DNA of 64,000 nt from positions 20,759,965 through 20,823,964 of the forward strand of contig NC_059082.1 in the NCBI RefSeq assembly GCF_020497125.1. The letters are read 5' to 3'. The notes under the pieces are model-generated. The model searched no databases and was not told where the DNA came from. It worked only from the letters and a program-made list of their open reading frames with translations. Of the stretch, positions 11,565 through 22,732 are shown piece after piece. The stretch is from Mauremys mutica (lineage: Eukaryota > Chordata > Testudines > Geoemydidae). Position 1 is the first letter of the stretch. Each line of letters starts with the position of its first letter. The position numbers and the translations under genes were made by a program.

Positions 11565-11690
11565 CTGGGTCACAGTTTCTCCCTTTGCAAAACGTATCCA
11601 TATGAAGAGGTGCCGTGAGGCTTAAGTCTAGTATCGGTAAAGTGTTTTGAGCTCCTCAGACAGAAAGCACTAGAGAAGTTTAAAAAACAA
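11565..11690 (+). repeat. SINE 3' half (MIR-like)
   Basis: The sequence ggtcacagtttctccctttg then aaagtgttttgagctcctca then agaaagcactagagaagttt follows the 3' half of the tRNA-derived SINEs found elsewhere here. There is no A or B box, so it is a truncated copy. Confidence 0.6.
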
Positions 11691-11699
11691 CATACAAAG

Positions 11700-14600
11700 C
11701 CAGAATGGCAAAACTGTTGCTCCAAATGCATCCATTCAGTGACAAGACAGAAAGGGAGGCCTGGGTATCAGGCCAGAGGAAGTGAGACTAGAAGGTGCCA
11801 TGGAGTCACTGACTCTTTGGTGCCCTAGAAGGAAAAGATCAGCTCAGATCTGTGGAAGCAAGAGTTCTTATCCCAATTCCGCTTAGCACATTGGGCATCC
11901 ACCTGTTTTACTTTTCATTTCTAACCTTTTTTGTATATAAACATGTAAAATGCAGAAACACTTCACTTGCTTCTTAAAATAATCACATGGGCAACACAAG
12001 GAAATGAGGGTTCTTAAAGAATTCTAACTCTTGTGCAACAGAGGAACTCCAAATTGGATGGTCTGCCAGTAGCTCTGCTCTGGGCTCTGGCAGCAGAGGT
12101 CAGTGAAATTGCTGCTGAATGAGCCCCAGTAAAGCTGCCTGATTCTCAGTAGCCCAGATACATCTCATAGTTCCCTTCCATACTAGCATCTGATTCTCAC
12201 TTGTGGGGAGGCCCTTTTATATTGCCAAAGTAGAGTGCAAAGCCTTCATGTAAATGCAAATTAGGCATGTTAGCCTTCAGATAGGTGTGTACCCAAATCA
12301 AACAAAGGTGATGTGTAAGGTGGTATTGGTTATACATTAGTAAGGGAGTCAGAGGCTATGGGAGTGTAAGTGGACACAATATGCCCACTGCAAAGCCAAT
12401 AGAAAGTATAAGTCAATATATAAGTGACCTACTATCACCTATACATTCTTCACCCTCCTGTTAATTGCTTTTCTTTCTACACGCCTCTCTTTCAGCCACT
12501 CCGTGACTGTTACACCAATTTTAGATTTCTTAGGACTTGAACCTTGTCTTCACTAGACATGTAATCCACCACTAGTGCTGTTTCACCAGTGGAAGCTTTT
12601 GTATAGATATGGGAATGCATACGAGAGGAAGGCAAGCAGCAATACTGTAACCACACTTCCTTCTGGAAGACAGATTTCCAACCCCAATTTGGGGTCCTCA
12701 AGAGCCCTGCTGGAGGAAGTTACTCACCAAATGTGGCCATAGGTATGATTCCCTGTCCCCTAAGCTCACTCCAAATGCTCACGTATTTTTTCTTGCACTG
12801 GGCACTGCCTTTTTAGTATGAGAATGCTGCATGTATTATTGTATAGGTTGTATTGCACAATCTAGAATGAGTCAAAAACAACATCCTATTTGCTATACCT
12901 CTCTCAGCTAGTGCTCACCAGCTATTTGTTACTCATTTTGTTTTTGTGCGTGCCACATAAAGTACACAGTTTGTTGTTCATTAACATCTTACTGCTCGGC
13001 CCACACATCTCAGTCGTGCACCAGAATTTGAGCTTTCATACAAAAGAAAAGGAAGTCATGGCAGAGGCATTCTGGTGCTCATCGTTGCTTTTGGAAGTTT
13101 GATGTCTCCTAGGAAAGTAGAGAATTACCTATCTACTCACACCACTCATCCCTGTTTCAACAGTTGTCTGTTGAAAAACAGTCTGTGTTCTGGGGGATGG
13201 CTGGATTGAAAATCCATCTGTGTTTCAGTGCCTGAGGAGACTAACCATTTTACTAACAGACACGCTTTCCCCCCTTGATCTTTCATAGGATGGCTGGTCT
13301 GAGGCAAGCAGGAGTATGATGTGCTCAGGGCATAACAGTCCTTTGAAAATCAACACTTATCCACCAAAATTGGGGCTGCCAGGAATTATATTAGGCACAG
13401 GAGCCCCTTTTTATTGAATTGGCCCTGCCAAATCTGATTTATGGATTAAAATAACAGTGTGGTACTATTAATAGAAACTATATATTTAAGCGTGAGATGT
13501 GCCAACAGCGAAATTTCAGATGCTTCTTTTATAGCTGTGAACAGCAGCAAAATAACACAACAGCGAAGCACTGTAATTAATAATCTCCCACTACAGCACA
13601 TTAAAAAAATCAGAGCCCCTTTCAAAGTACAGTATGTTGGAAGATGACTTGAGCATGGCATTGTGCCAGGTCAGATTAGATTTCATCTGAGCATTGGCAA
13701 AGGATCAGATCTGACAAACTGTTGCAAAAACACAAAGCGCAAAACATTTAGCAACGTGGATTCTGAGAGTTACCATGTGACTTGTTGTTCAGGTTTTATT
13801 ATAGTTCTCTATTGTGAATTCATCATGAGGTACTGCACTGCATTTCTGTATATATTTTAGTCTGGTGCATGGAAGATATACTCAGTTAACCAATCTAGTG
13901 TTTGATTTTATAGGAATCTCATTATACTTACATAACATGTTAGCCATGGAAAGCTTCTGGTCCAAAATCTGGTGGTGGGATGGTCATCTGAGAGCTAGTT
14001 ACAGCTCCTTAATTCTCTGGGCCAACCTGCTCCAGCCCTGGCCATAGAGTAGGTTAGAGCAGTTAAGTGGTTGCTTTAAGATGTGCCAACTGGTTACAGT
14101 CACCAACAAACCATGTGTCAACTGGGGATTGTTGGAGTGTGGTGTGCTATGGCTACCCCCTCTGACAGGCTCCCTTTGCTAGGGGCTAAGGAGGGCTGTC
14201 TGTATAACCACTGATGATTCCCTTAAGCTGGGGAGACACAGGGATTTTCTGTTCCCTTTGTACCACAGGAGCAGTGTGGAGGAAGCAGAGTTTGTCCAGA
14301 GAACCCGGGCCTTTCTATTTGCACTCAGTTATATTCAAAATTATATACCCAAAACATTGTCTCTCTCCCTAACTGAGTTTTATGCAGAATTGCTTGATTA
14401 GTCACTGCTTGAAAGCAAATCTTTTCCAGTATACCTGGACTCCTTTTTAAAAGAAAACACTGTTGATTGATTCCAAACTCTGGCATGATGCTGAAATAAC
14501 AAATTTCATAAGATTTTTTAATGGAAGTTGTGTCATTTTCAGGGCCCAATTTAACAAACAATATACTCAGCTTACACCCTATGGAAGCCTGCAGACTCTA

Positions 14601-14935
14601 GCTTTTCAGGCCTTTGCCATGTTTGTGCCTGTTTCCATTAAAGATGAACTTGGTTTTTTGGAGAAAATAAAAATCCCCCAAAAGAAATTCTGAAAGAAAT
14701 AGGCATATTTGATTTGGATAATTGTGACTCTGAATGATGCTGCTTGTGTGTACTTAATGTGCAGCTTTTGCTCATTATATCATGGCTAGGGATTGCGTAC
14801 ACTTCATAGCCACGAAGAAACAACTATTCAGTTAATACAGTATCCTCTGTAACTTTATTCCAGGTAATGCATCAAATCCTGATCATCTTGCTCACATGAG
14901 TAATGACAAGTTAGTATTTTCAAACACTAATCTAT
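11700..14935. other. AT-rich noncoding stretch, two places of mild interest
   Basis: No gene is recognised. A possible decayed Harbinger-type end (cttgtcttcactagac) lies near 12546. The part at 13455-13640 is repeat-free, contains taattaataatc-type words, and reads open on both strands without protein character; it may be conserved noncoding DNA. A weak splice-like pair on the minus strand bounds about 12988-13027. Confidence 0.35.
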
Positions 14936-14939
14936 CAAC

Positions 14940-15065
14940 CTCAACACCGTGTACAATGGTGGGTATGTATCATTATGCCCATTGTACAGTTGGGAAAATG
15001 GAAGCCCGGAAGTGAAGTGACTGCTTAAGTTTAACCAGTGTGGCAGTAGCAGAAGTAGAAATGTA
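14940..15065 (-). repeat. MIR-like SINE fragment, antisense
   Basis: The phrases attatgcccattgtacagttg, ggaagcccggaagtgaagtg and taaccagtgtggcagtagca are the reverse complement of the central and 5' parts of tRNA-derived SINEs (…tgctgccacact…cttcctg…ctgtaaaatggg…). Diverged. Confidence 0.55.
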
Positions 15066-15282
15066 ATTAATACAACAGCCTTATACTGCTCCCATCAATG
15101 ACAGAATACTCAGGGCCCAGTACTGTCCTCACTGAAGTCAATGGCAAAACTCCTTCCTGTCATGTACCCTATTCCCTAGACCATGATGTCATCAATGAGG
15201 TAGTTGCATGTGTAGAGGAAAGGAATGGAACCCACACCCCTATAACTAATTCCAAAGCATCAGGTTATAAAAATGGAATATC

Positions 15283-15583
15283 TTAGGGCTTGTCTACACT
15301 ATGCAGCTTTTAGCGACAAGGCTGTGTCAACACAGCCTTGTCGCTAAAAGTCAGTGTGTGTGAAAGCTCTCTGTTGGTATTTTGTTGGCACTTTTGCCAA
15401 CAAAATACTTCCAGCCCGCGAGCGGCATTAGCTTTGTTGGCAGGAGAGCGCTCCTGCCGACAAAGCCGCGTTCAAACTGCCACTTGCGTCGGCAAAACTT
15501 TTGTCTTTTGTAGGGGGGCTTTTTTAAGTACCCGTGAAAGACATAAGTTTTGTTGACAACATCGCAGTGTAGACAAGCCCTTT
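15283..15583. mobile_element. PIF/Harbinger-type MITE with a chain of hairpins
   Basis: The body at 15286-15580 begins GGGCTTGTCTACACTA and ends CAGTGTAGACAAGCCC, a good terminal inverted repeat. It is flanked by TTA (15283-15285) and TTT, a likely decayed TTA. Inside are three separate strong hairpins. The first has perfect 21-bp arms at 15307-15327 and 15330-15350. The second has perfect 13-bp arms at 15378-15390 and 15395-15407. The third has 16-bp arms at 15431-15446 and 15451-15466 with one mismatch that is G-U in RNA. It has no coding capacity; the open frames on both strands follow from the palindromes. Confidence 0.85.
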
Positions 15584-17144
15584 GGCTCAATGGTACATTT
15601 AAAAAATCCCCCCTCCCCTGTCACTTATGGCATTTTATGACTAAAATTGAAACAAATAATACCGTATGGCTGACAAATTTCTTGTTGTAAAGGGCAGAAC
15701 ACTAGGGCTTAGATGAAAATATCTGAGCTTGAAAACTGAATAATGAATTAGTATCCTACTGGAAAACTCACAGCCTGTTGTGATCCATTAGAAGGTATTT
15801 GGTGCTCTCAGTATCTATGGCTGCGGGGACCATTTTCACAGATTCCAGGTGAGCACTTACCCAGGAGAATATGATAAGATCAGCTGTTTGTTTTATTTTT
15901 TAAGTGCTTTTCCAAGATGTTTTTCTGTACAGTGGAATGAACATAGCAGTAAAGCTAAAAATGGAAACAATAATTTCAAATAAGTGGGTTGGAAAGTCAT
16001 TCTCACTGGGAAATGAACTTCTGACCTTTTCAATGAAAGGTAAAGCTGAACTTGTATTAATTTGCATAAAGAACTCATTAAATATATTGTTGAGTAATAG
16101 CTCAAGAGGGCAATAAAAACAGCTGCTCAAGCTAATGCAAACAATGTGCAATGAAAAAAAGAGAGATTAAACAAGACTTTAAGATGACAGATTTGGCTGT
16201 GCAGTAATGTTACACCATAGCAAAAAGAAAGTCTCGGAAGGGTGTCAACATTTTTTGCCTTATCTAGTGTTCCCCATATATTCATTTCCTTTTCATTCAT
16301 ACCCTTAAAAATGTAGATACGGCCTTGTGTTAATTGCAGCATAATGCATTAGTTGTGCAGTTAAAAAAGATATGCTAGCTAGTTCTGTTCTTTCCTTTAT
16401 GATAATATGTCAATATACACAGTCCTGAACAAGGAAGCAGATTTAAAACTGGAACGTGAATTTGAACCATATATGATCCCTTCACAAATCCAAAGGAAAG
16501 TGACCCAGCTCAGACTGTAATATAGGGAATGAGGAATAAATAAATTTTAACAACAATATCAGCACAGTTTGAAGATGACATCAAGTCACTGGTTCATCTA
16601 TTCTGTACATTGTAATCTCTATGATTGGACTGTATTTGGCATTCTGCTGTGCATTAGTTAGTTAATGCTGTGCTTATGCTAGCTGTACTTAATGAAGGCA
16701 GCATGCATGCATTCATTTTTAAGCAAAAGCTTATCTGAATATCTATACCTGATTTTGTAAGCTAGATGGCAGCTCCTCAGACTGTTTGCTTTCATTCTAA
16801 TGTCTTAAAATATTGCAACCTCCAATAAATGGAATGATGCTGTGCTTTAGATGTTTTGCATACATGTTATGTAGTGGCTTTTTTCCCCATTAAACACACA
16901 GGGTTTCACCGGCTAAAGTGGAGGAAACTAATGCTAATTAACCCATTAAGCAATAGTTTTTGTCTAGAAACACTTTAAAGTACAAAAAAAATATTCTGGT
17001 AAAATAGATAGTAGTCTTTGGAGCTAATTAATAATAACGGTCTTATCCTGCTCCCATCCACGTAGTGTGCAGTTTTTTACAGCAGTGCAAAGGCAGTGTA
17101 AAAGGGTACCTGATCAGAATGGCAGCGATTTGCACTCATGTTAC
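15584..17144. other. AT-rich noncoding stretch
   Basis: Nothing recognised as a gene or repeat. Open frames on both strands around 15893-16151 overlap one another and have no protein character. Confidence 0.5.
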
Positions 17145-17441
17145 TAAGGGTACGTCTACACTACAAGACTATTTCGAATCAACTTAATTCGAATTTGTGG
17201 AATCGACCTTATGAAGTCGAAGTTGTGTATCCACACTAAATACACTAGTTCGACTGTGTGAGTCGACAGTAACGGGGCCAGTGTCGACTTTGGAAGCGGT
17301 GCACTGTGGGAAGCTATCCCACAGTTCCCGCACTCCCCGCTGCCCATTGGAATCCTGGGATTTCCCCCCCAATGCATGCTGGGGGGAAAAATGTGTCGAG
17401 GGTGGTTTTGGGTAACTGTCATCATTGAACCGTCAATCACG

Positions 17442-17461
17442 CCCTCCCTCCCTCCCTCCCT
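17442..17461. repeat. (CCCT)n run
   Basis: Short CCCT repeats inside the Harbinger element, upstream of the transposase fragment. Confidence 0.85.
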
Positions 17462-17617
17462 GAAAGCGCCTGCGGGCAATCTGTTCGTGCACTTTTCTGC
17501 TCAGTGACAGCGCGGGCGCCACAGCACTTTGAGCACGGATCCAGCTGCAGTTATGGCCGTTGTCAACTCCTCGCACCTTATCGTCCACCTCTTCCACAGT
17601 CAGCTGCTGAGAAATAG

Positions 17618-17983
17618 GGCTACTTTTCAATGGTGCTGCGAGCACTGGTGGACCATGGGGGACGTTTTACCAACATCAACGTCGGGTGGCCAGGCAAAGT
17701 TCATGACGTGCGTGTTTTCAGGAACTCTGGTCTGTTTAGACGCCTGCAGGAAGGTAGTTTCTTCCCGGACCACAAAATAAGTCTTGGGGATGTGCAGATG
17801 CCTATAGTGATCGTCGGGGACCCAGCCTACCCGCTAATGCCCTGGCTCGTGAAGCTCTGTGCAGGCGCCTTTCACAGCGACAAGGAACTCTTCAAGTACC
17901 AGCGAGCAGCAAGACCTGTGACTGTTCAGTTTCTTTACAGAGAAGCTGAAGCTGCCCCTGTTTCTTTACCAATTGACTGTTGA
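17618..17983 (+). pseudogene. Harbinger (HARBI1-like) transposase fragment
   Basis: The frame opens just after an in-frame TAG at 17615, and its first methionine is at 17630. Counted from that methionine, residues 5-31 read ALVDHGGRFTNINVGWPGKV followed by HDVRVF. Residues 56-70 contain MPIVIVGDPAYPLMPW. These are the first two acidic motifs of the HARBI1/PIF DDE nuclease, with D8 and D64 the likely catalytic aspartates. The expected third motif (a glutamate in a V-E-x-A-F-G-R-L-K-type block) is absent: after about residue 90 the sequence jumps to an unrelated-looking 25-residue end. Family proteins run to several hundred residues, so both the N-terminus and the C-terminal catalytic part are lost. 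It cannot encode an active transposase. Confidence 0.85.
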
Positions 17984-18599
17984 CTAGCATCTGCAGTTAC
18001 ATACCCCGCCCACCCCGCTTCCCCAACTTCCAACACACGTTTAAAAATAAAATACATGTTCCACTGTAACTTTACAAAGGTTTCTTTATTGATGACTTTG
18101 CGTTACAGGGTTGAAACTGGGACACGGACTGTGCTGGGTAGGGTGTGCAGTGATGTAAAGACCGCCTGTAAACTCGAGGAATGACAGGCTCCTGCTCCCA
18201 GAGCGGTCTGCAGTGCCGGACTGGATGTTTCAACGGAGCCTGCCATCCCTCCTTTTTGGGACTCTGTGTGCGGGGGCTATGTGGCCTTTTGGCGGGGGAG
18301 GATGGATACAGATTCCTCTGCTGCGTGGCTCTGTGGTCCAGGACAGGGACCGTTGCATGAGATCTGTAACCCCCCCCCCGCTACAAAGTCACGTACCCCC
18401 CCACCCACACAGAACCTGCAAACCACCTCCCATACCGACCAGGGTGCGTACTGACTCGTCGGGGTGGAGTACCGAATTCGAACTAAAGAGCCCTCTAGGT
18501 CGAACTAAATGGCTTCCTGGTGTGGACGGGTGCACGGTTAATTCGAATTAACGCTGCTAAATTCGAATTAAAGTCCTAGTGTAGACCAGGCCTAAGAAT

Positions 18600-19310
18600 A
18601 CAAGGTCAGAGCAAAGATGAGCTGGGGCTTTGATGGAAGATGGATATGCTTATCAAGGTCAGTATCCAATCCAAACTGCATTCTCTCTTTTATCCAAAAG
18701 ACTTCCCAAATGGTATTTTAATTTTTTTAAATTTACTTATTTGCATATAAACTGATATTTAAACACAGTTATTTATTCTCTTCTGCTGGACAAGAATACT
18801 GGTGAGGGGCTGCCATACGACAATATATTTACATTTATTTTTCATGACAGAACTTAATAGGTCATCTGGTTTTTAGTATGGTATTTTTATGAAATCATTG
18901 GTGGTAATAGCGCCCACTGGGAAAAATTAGCATCTTAATCCAATGATGACACTTTAAAAATATTTAAAAATGGATACACATTAATTGTTGAATGTGTTGA
19001 CTGAAGCAAGACCTTTCCCCATTGCACCTTAAAATTGATTTATAGAAAAGCTGTATGTACTGTCCACATTCTTTAATACTGATTTTCAAGTGATATTCAC
19101 CATTTTAGTGCTCCAGTAGTTCAATAATCAATATCTCTCTCCTTCCTTTCAGTTAATATATGTATCTACAGCTAAGTGGGAAACATTTTTTCTGTCCCAT
19201 GAAATCTTTCTGAGATTTCAAAAAAACTTTCCCATTCTGTAATGGGACAATACCAAAACCTTCTGACATGTTTTGGTGAAAATCCATAGAGAGCTAGTAC
19301 ACAGACAACA
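18600..19310. other. AT-rich noncoding stretch
   Basis: Nothing recognised. Confidence 0.5.
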
Positions 19311-19312
19311 GT

Positions 19313-19390
19313 CCAGTGGTTAGAGCATTTACCTGGGATGTAAGAGACCCAGGTTTAAGTTCTAAATCATACAGACAGACAAACTGAGAA
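19313..19390 (+). repeat. tRNA-derived SINE 5' fragment
   Basis: The sequence cagtggttagagcatttacc (A-box side) is followed by gagacccaggtttaagttct (B-box-like). This is the tRNA-related head of the SINE family, cut off soon after the B box. Confidence 0.65.
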
Positions 19391-19958
19391 TTTCTTTACA
19401 AAACAATCATATCTATAAATATATCATGAACAGGGTCATTATATACAAAATAATAATGAAAGGTAACTAGATGTGAGCTTGTACCAAATGCATTGATAGT
19501 TCATATTGTCCCACTGAGCTATTATTGCTTTAGAATATATTTTTACAAGCAGAGAGTCAAACAAATCAATTGGTAGTTTTCAGCAGTGAAATGCTACGGT
19601 AACACAAATATTTGCATTCTTAAAATCATAAATGAAAGCTCCACAAGTATCATCTGAAGCATGACAAATTTATAAATAATTTCACTTACAACTTCTGAAG
19701 CATTAGGTTTATGATTAAAATTATGCATGATTTACATGTTTGAAATAAAAATTCCATCTTTCTCTTATATTCACTGCCTCAAAACTCCATTCACACAGAT
19801 GTAAGGTTGGCCCATAGTGGCTTGTGCCCTTCTAGAATGTCGAATGCTTCAGTACTTAAACCCCTGAAAACCAGGAAATGGAGATTTAAGGTAACATAGA
19901 CTTGACTATGTATTGCCTAGTTTCCAGAGGTTTAAGTTAACATCCCTACAATGCAACC
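19391..19958. other. AT-rich noncoding stretch
   Basis: Nothing recognised. Confidence 0.5.
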
Positions 19959-20912
19959 TTAGGCCTTGTCTACACTACCGCGGGAAGTTGACCTAAGTTA
20001 TGCTCCTCCAGTTACGTGAATAACATAGCTGGAGTTGACGTAGCTTAGGTCAACATGCTGCGGCAATGGGAGATGCACTTCTGTTGATTTACCTTACTCT
20101 TCTCATTATGGTGGAGTATCGGAGTCGACCAAACAGCGCTCTGTTGTCGATTTAGCGCAGAGGTGGGCAAACTAAGGCCCGCGGACTGGATGTGGCCCAC
20201 GGGACTGTCCTGCCTGGCCTTGAGCTCCCAAGCCAGGAAGTCTAGACCCCGGCCCCTCTCCTGCTGTCCCTCCACCCCTGCAGCCTCAGCTCACTGAGCT
20301 GCCAATGCTCTGGGCCACGGGGCTGCGAGCTCCTGCCAGGCAGCGTGGCTACGAGAGCCGCTGGCCTGCCCCTGTGCTCTAGACTGCGCGGTGGCGTGGC
20401 TGCCAGTCCTGGTGCTCTGAGCAGCATGGTAAGGGGGCAGGGAAGTTGATATGGGTCCCGGGGTCCCGGGCGGCAGTCAGGGGACAGGGAGCAGGGGGTG
20501 GTTGGATAGGCATGGGAGTCCCAGGGGGCCTATCAGGGGGCAGGGGTGTGGATAGGGGTCGGGGCAGTAAGGGGACAGGGAGCATGGTGGGTTGGATAGG
20601 AGGTAGGGTCCCGGGGGGGCAGTTAGGGGCCCAGGAGGGGGTGGTCAGGGGACAAGGAACAGGGGGGGTTGGATGGGTTGGAGGTTCTGAGGGGGGCAGT
20701 CAGGGGGCAGGAAGTAGGAGGGGGTGGGGGCCAGGCTGTTTGAGGAGGCACAGCCTTTCCTACCGGGACCTCCATACAGTTTCGGAACCCCGATGTGGCC
20801 CTCAGGCCAAAAGTCCCTCCCCCCGATTTAGCGGGTCTTAGACCTGCTAACTTGACCCCTGCTGCATCTATCGCAGTAGCATCGATCAGCAGTAAGTGTA
20901 GTCATGGCCTTA
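19959..20912. mobile_element. PIF/Harbinger-type MITE interrupted by a hAT element
   Basis: The outer element (19962-20909) begins GGCCTTGTCTACACTA and ends in the inverted form tgtagtcatggcc. TTA lies on each side (19959-19961, 20910-20912). Its left half is 19962-20157 and its right half resumes at 20834. The halves rejoin across the insertion at the word cgatttagcg. The outer sequence carries several sense and antisense copies of agttgacgtagcttaggtca-like words. It has no coding capacity. Confidence 0.8.
20150..20833. mobile_element. Complete GC-rich hAT-type element with 8-bp duplication
   Basis: The body (20158-20825) starts CAGAGGTGGGCAAAC and ends ggccctcaggccaaaagtcc...cccccg, decayed from the CCCCTG seen at 415. 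The 8-bp duplication atttagcg is present at 20150-20157 and 20826-20833. The interior has a unique 5' part and then a degenerate minisatellite of ggggcagtcaggggacaggg-type units at about 20440-20740. The 131-codon open frame over the minisatellite is an artefact of GC-rich repeats. No transposase is encoded. Confidence 0.85.
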
Positions 20913-22354
20913 ATTCTGCCTTCTTTGAGCAATGCACCAACATGCTAACACACATATTAGAACCCTACCCTTACAGGTACTACTGAACATTTGGGGAACG
21001 GAGCACATGAGCACTGTAAAACAAAGTCTCACACCTTCCATTTGCTAAGGTGAGGTGTAACAAATAAGAGCTGCCTACACTTAATCCTGAAAGCTCTTCC
21101 ACACACACCACCCTTACCTTGAAGATTCCTTCAGAGACAATGCTTGCACCTATCCCTCACTAAGCCCTGGAGACCAGTGCCATGTATGCCGCCAGACTGC
21201 TGACAATCTCCATGGCAAGAAGATACCCTGGTGCATTTCTACAGAATTTAGTACTGAAATGAGGCACACTTGATCCTTTAAGATATACTTGCATCTTTCT
21301 GCGTATCACAATCACAGCTCTTCCATCTGCTCCAACTAATCTCTCCATCCCTTAGTACTGCTGCACCTAACACCGTGAATGCAGCAGTGCATGCGGATTA
21401 ACACTGGAATTCAGATCTGTGTCAACACAAACAATGGAACACTCATTTATTTTGTCGTGTCTAGTCATTATGGCACTACCCTTATTGAACCATTCCCAGT
21501 GGCCACTACCAGCTCGGGAGGGGAGAGGGGAGGATATAAGGTTCTGTTGAGGGCACAGTATGTTCCTGGGTGGTTCCTGATTTTCTGAGGTTTAAGGGTA
21601 GCCGCTCTCCACATTCTGTGAGGCACCACTGCATAACCTGAACTCAGCATTAACAAAGTTTTTAGGCAGTTAACACTGACAGTGTCATTTTATTAAATGT
21701 TTAGCAACCAAGAGTGTTCTGTGATCACATATTTTCCTACTTGTATGTTCCCTCCATTACTCTCTTATCGTCTCATTTTCCCTGTAAATTCTGATTAGTG
21801 TGTCAGCTTGTGAGGGCTGTTAGTGGGCAATTCTTTGCCAATTCAGCTAAGACTAACTGATGAGGAGCAGAGTGGACTGCATTACACACATTGTGCATTA
21901 CACAAATAGTTTAAACACAAATAGGGTGTTTTGAAGAGGTCTTTGGGTACAGATGTGCCATAAAACAATGTTTATGCACTGAAGAGTTAAGCTCCTTATT
22001 TGGGGGTCTGTACCTGAGGAAGTCTTGGACCAAGTGACCCCCTACTTGCTCTCCTAACTCTACCTCTGTCACTGATGAGGAATAGCAATTTTCAAAACCC
22101 TCTGTGTATGCATATGGATTTTAGATCAATTTGAAATAAATTTCAAACCAGAAACTTTGCTGTCAGGGAAAAAGTTGTCCCTGCAGAATGCAAAAAGAAA
22201 ACAGCGAATATGCACCACACATTCTCACATAACTGCCAAAAGGAGGACTCAACCTCACAGCCATAGGTACAGCTTAGATTCAACGACCACCGCACACTAC
22301 CACAAGCTACTCTAACATCAGCCTGCCTGCAAACCTTGGCTTGCAACAGAGCCC
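20913..22354. other. Noncoding stretch, upstream part may belong to the Penelope element
   Basis: No supported gene. On the minus strand a donor-like CAAG|GTAAGG (complement near 21118) has an acceptor-like partner 46 nt upstream in that sense, but all three phases have stops. The last 200 bases (22150-22354) may be decayed coding sequence of the Penelope-like element, too degraded to read. Confidence 0.4.
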
Positions 22355-22732
22355 TTGTCCTGCTGCACATCTGCAAAGGACATTCTCTGGCTTCAGCAAT
22401 GCTGCTCTGCCATGTACATTGTCCAGTTTGGCCAGTCTCTATGCAAAAGAATAAATGGACACAAATCTGACATCAGGAATCATAACATTCAAAAACCAGT
22501 AGGACAACACTTCAATCTCTCTGGTCACTCAGCAACAGACTTAAAAGTGGCAATTTTGCAACAGAAAAGCTTCAAAAACAGACTCCAACAAGAAACTGCT
22601 GAGCTTGAATTAATATGCAAACTAGATACCATTAACTTGGGTTTGAATAGAGACGGAGTGGCTGGGTCATTACACATATTGAATCTATTTCCCCGTGTTA
22701 AGTATTCTCACACCTCCTTGTCAAGTGTCTAA
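22335..22732 (+). pseudogene. Penelope-like element GIY-YIG endonuclease fragment
   Basis: In the 125-residue frame starting at 22355, residues 21-41 read YIVQFGQSLCKRINGHKSDI, then RNH. Residues 47-59 are KPVGQHFNLSGHS and residues 80-100 run through ETAELELICKLDTINLGLNR. This arrangement (Y-I-G-Q-x-G-Q...R...H...KPVG-HF-N-GHS...E...LN) is that of the C-terminal GIY-YIG endonuclease of Penelope-like retroelements. The glycine of YIG is replaced by valine (residue 23), so activity is doubtful. A cysteine-containing stretch just upstream fits the linker before the domain. The reverse-transcriptase part is missing, so this is a 5'-truncated copy. The methionine is not a genuine start. Confidence 0.85.

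Larger units (their letters stand above)
17145..18595 (+). mobile_element. PIF/Harbinger element with partial transposase
   Basis: A 1445-bp body (17148-18592) is flanked by TAA on both sides (17145-17147, 18593-18595), the classic 3-bp Harbinger duplication. The ends are GGGTACGTCTACACTA at the left and GGCCTGGTCTACACTA when the right end is reversed. Subterminal repeats of the word attcgaatt occur near both ends. The interior is GC-richer and keeps a transposase fragment (17618-17983). The region upstream of it, where the N-terminal part would be coded, is shortened and out of frame, so this is a decayed, internally deleted copy. Confidence 0.85.

Noticed and set aside
12535..12720. Possible Harbinger MITE (cttgtcttcactagac)
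   Set aside because: Only one decayed end-like word; no inverted partner or duplication found.
20446..20841. 131-codon plus-strand open frame
   Set aside because: It lies over the G-rich minisatellite of the hAT element; glycine-rich repeat translation only.
21105..21180. 46-nt exon-like segment on the minus strand with a good donor
   Set aside because: All three phases contain stops, so it cannot be an internal coding exon.
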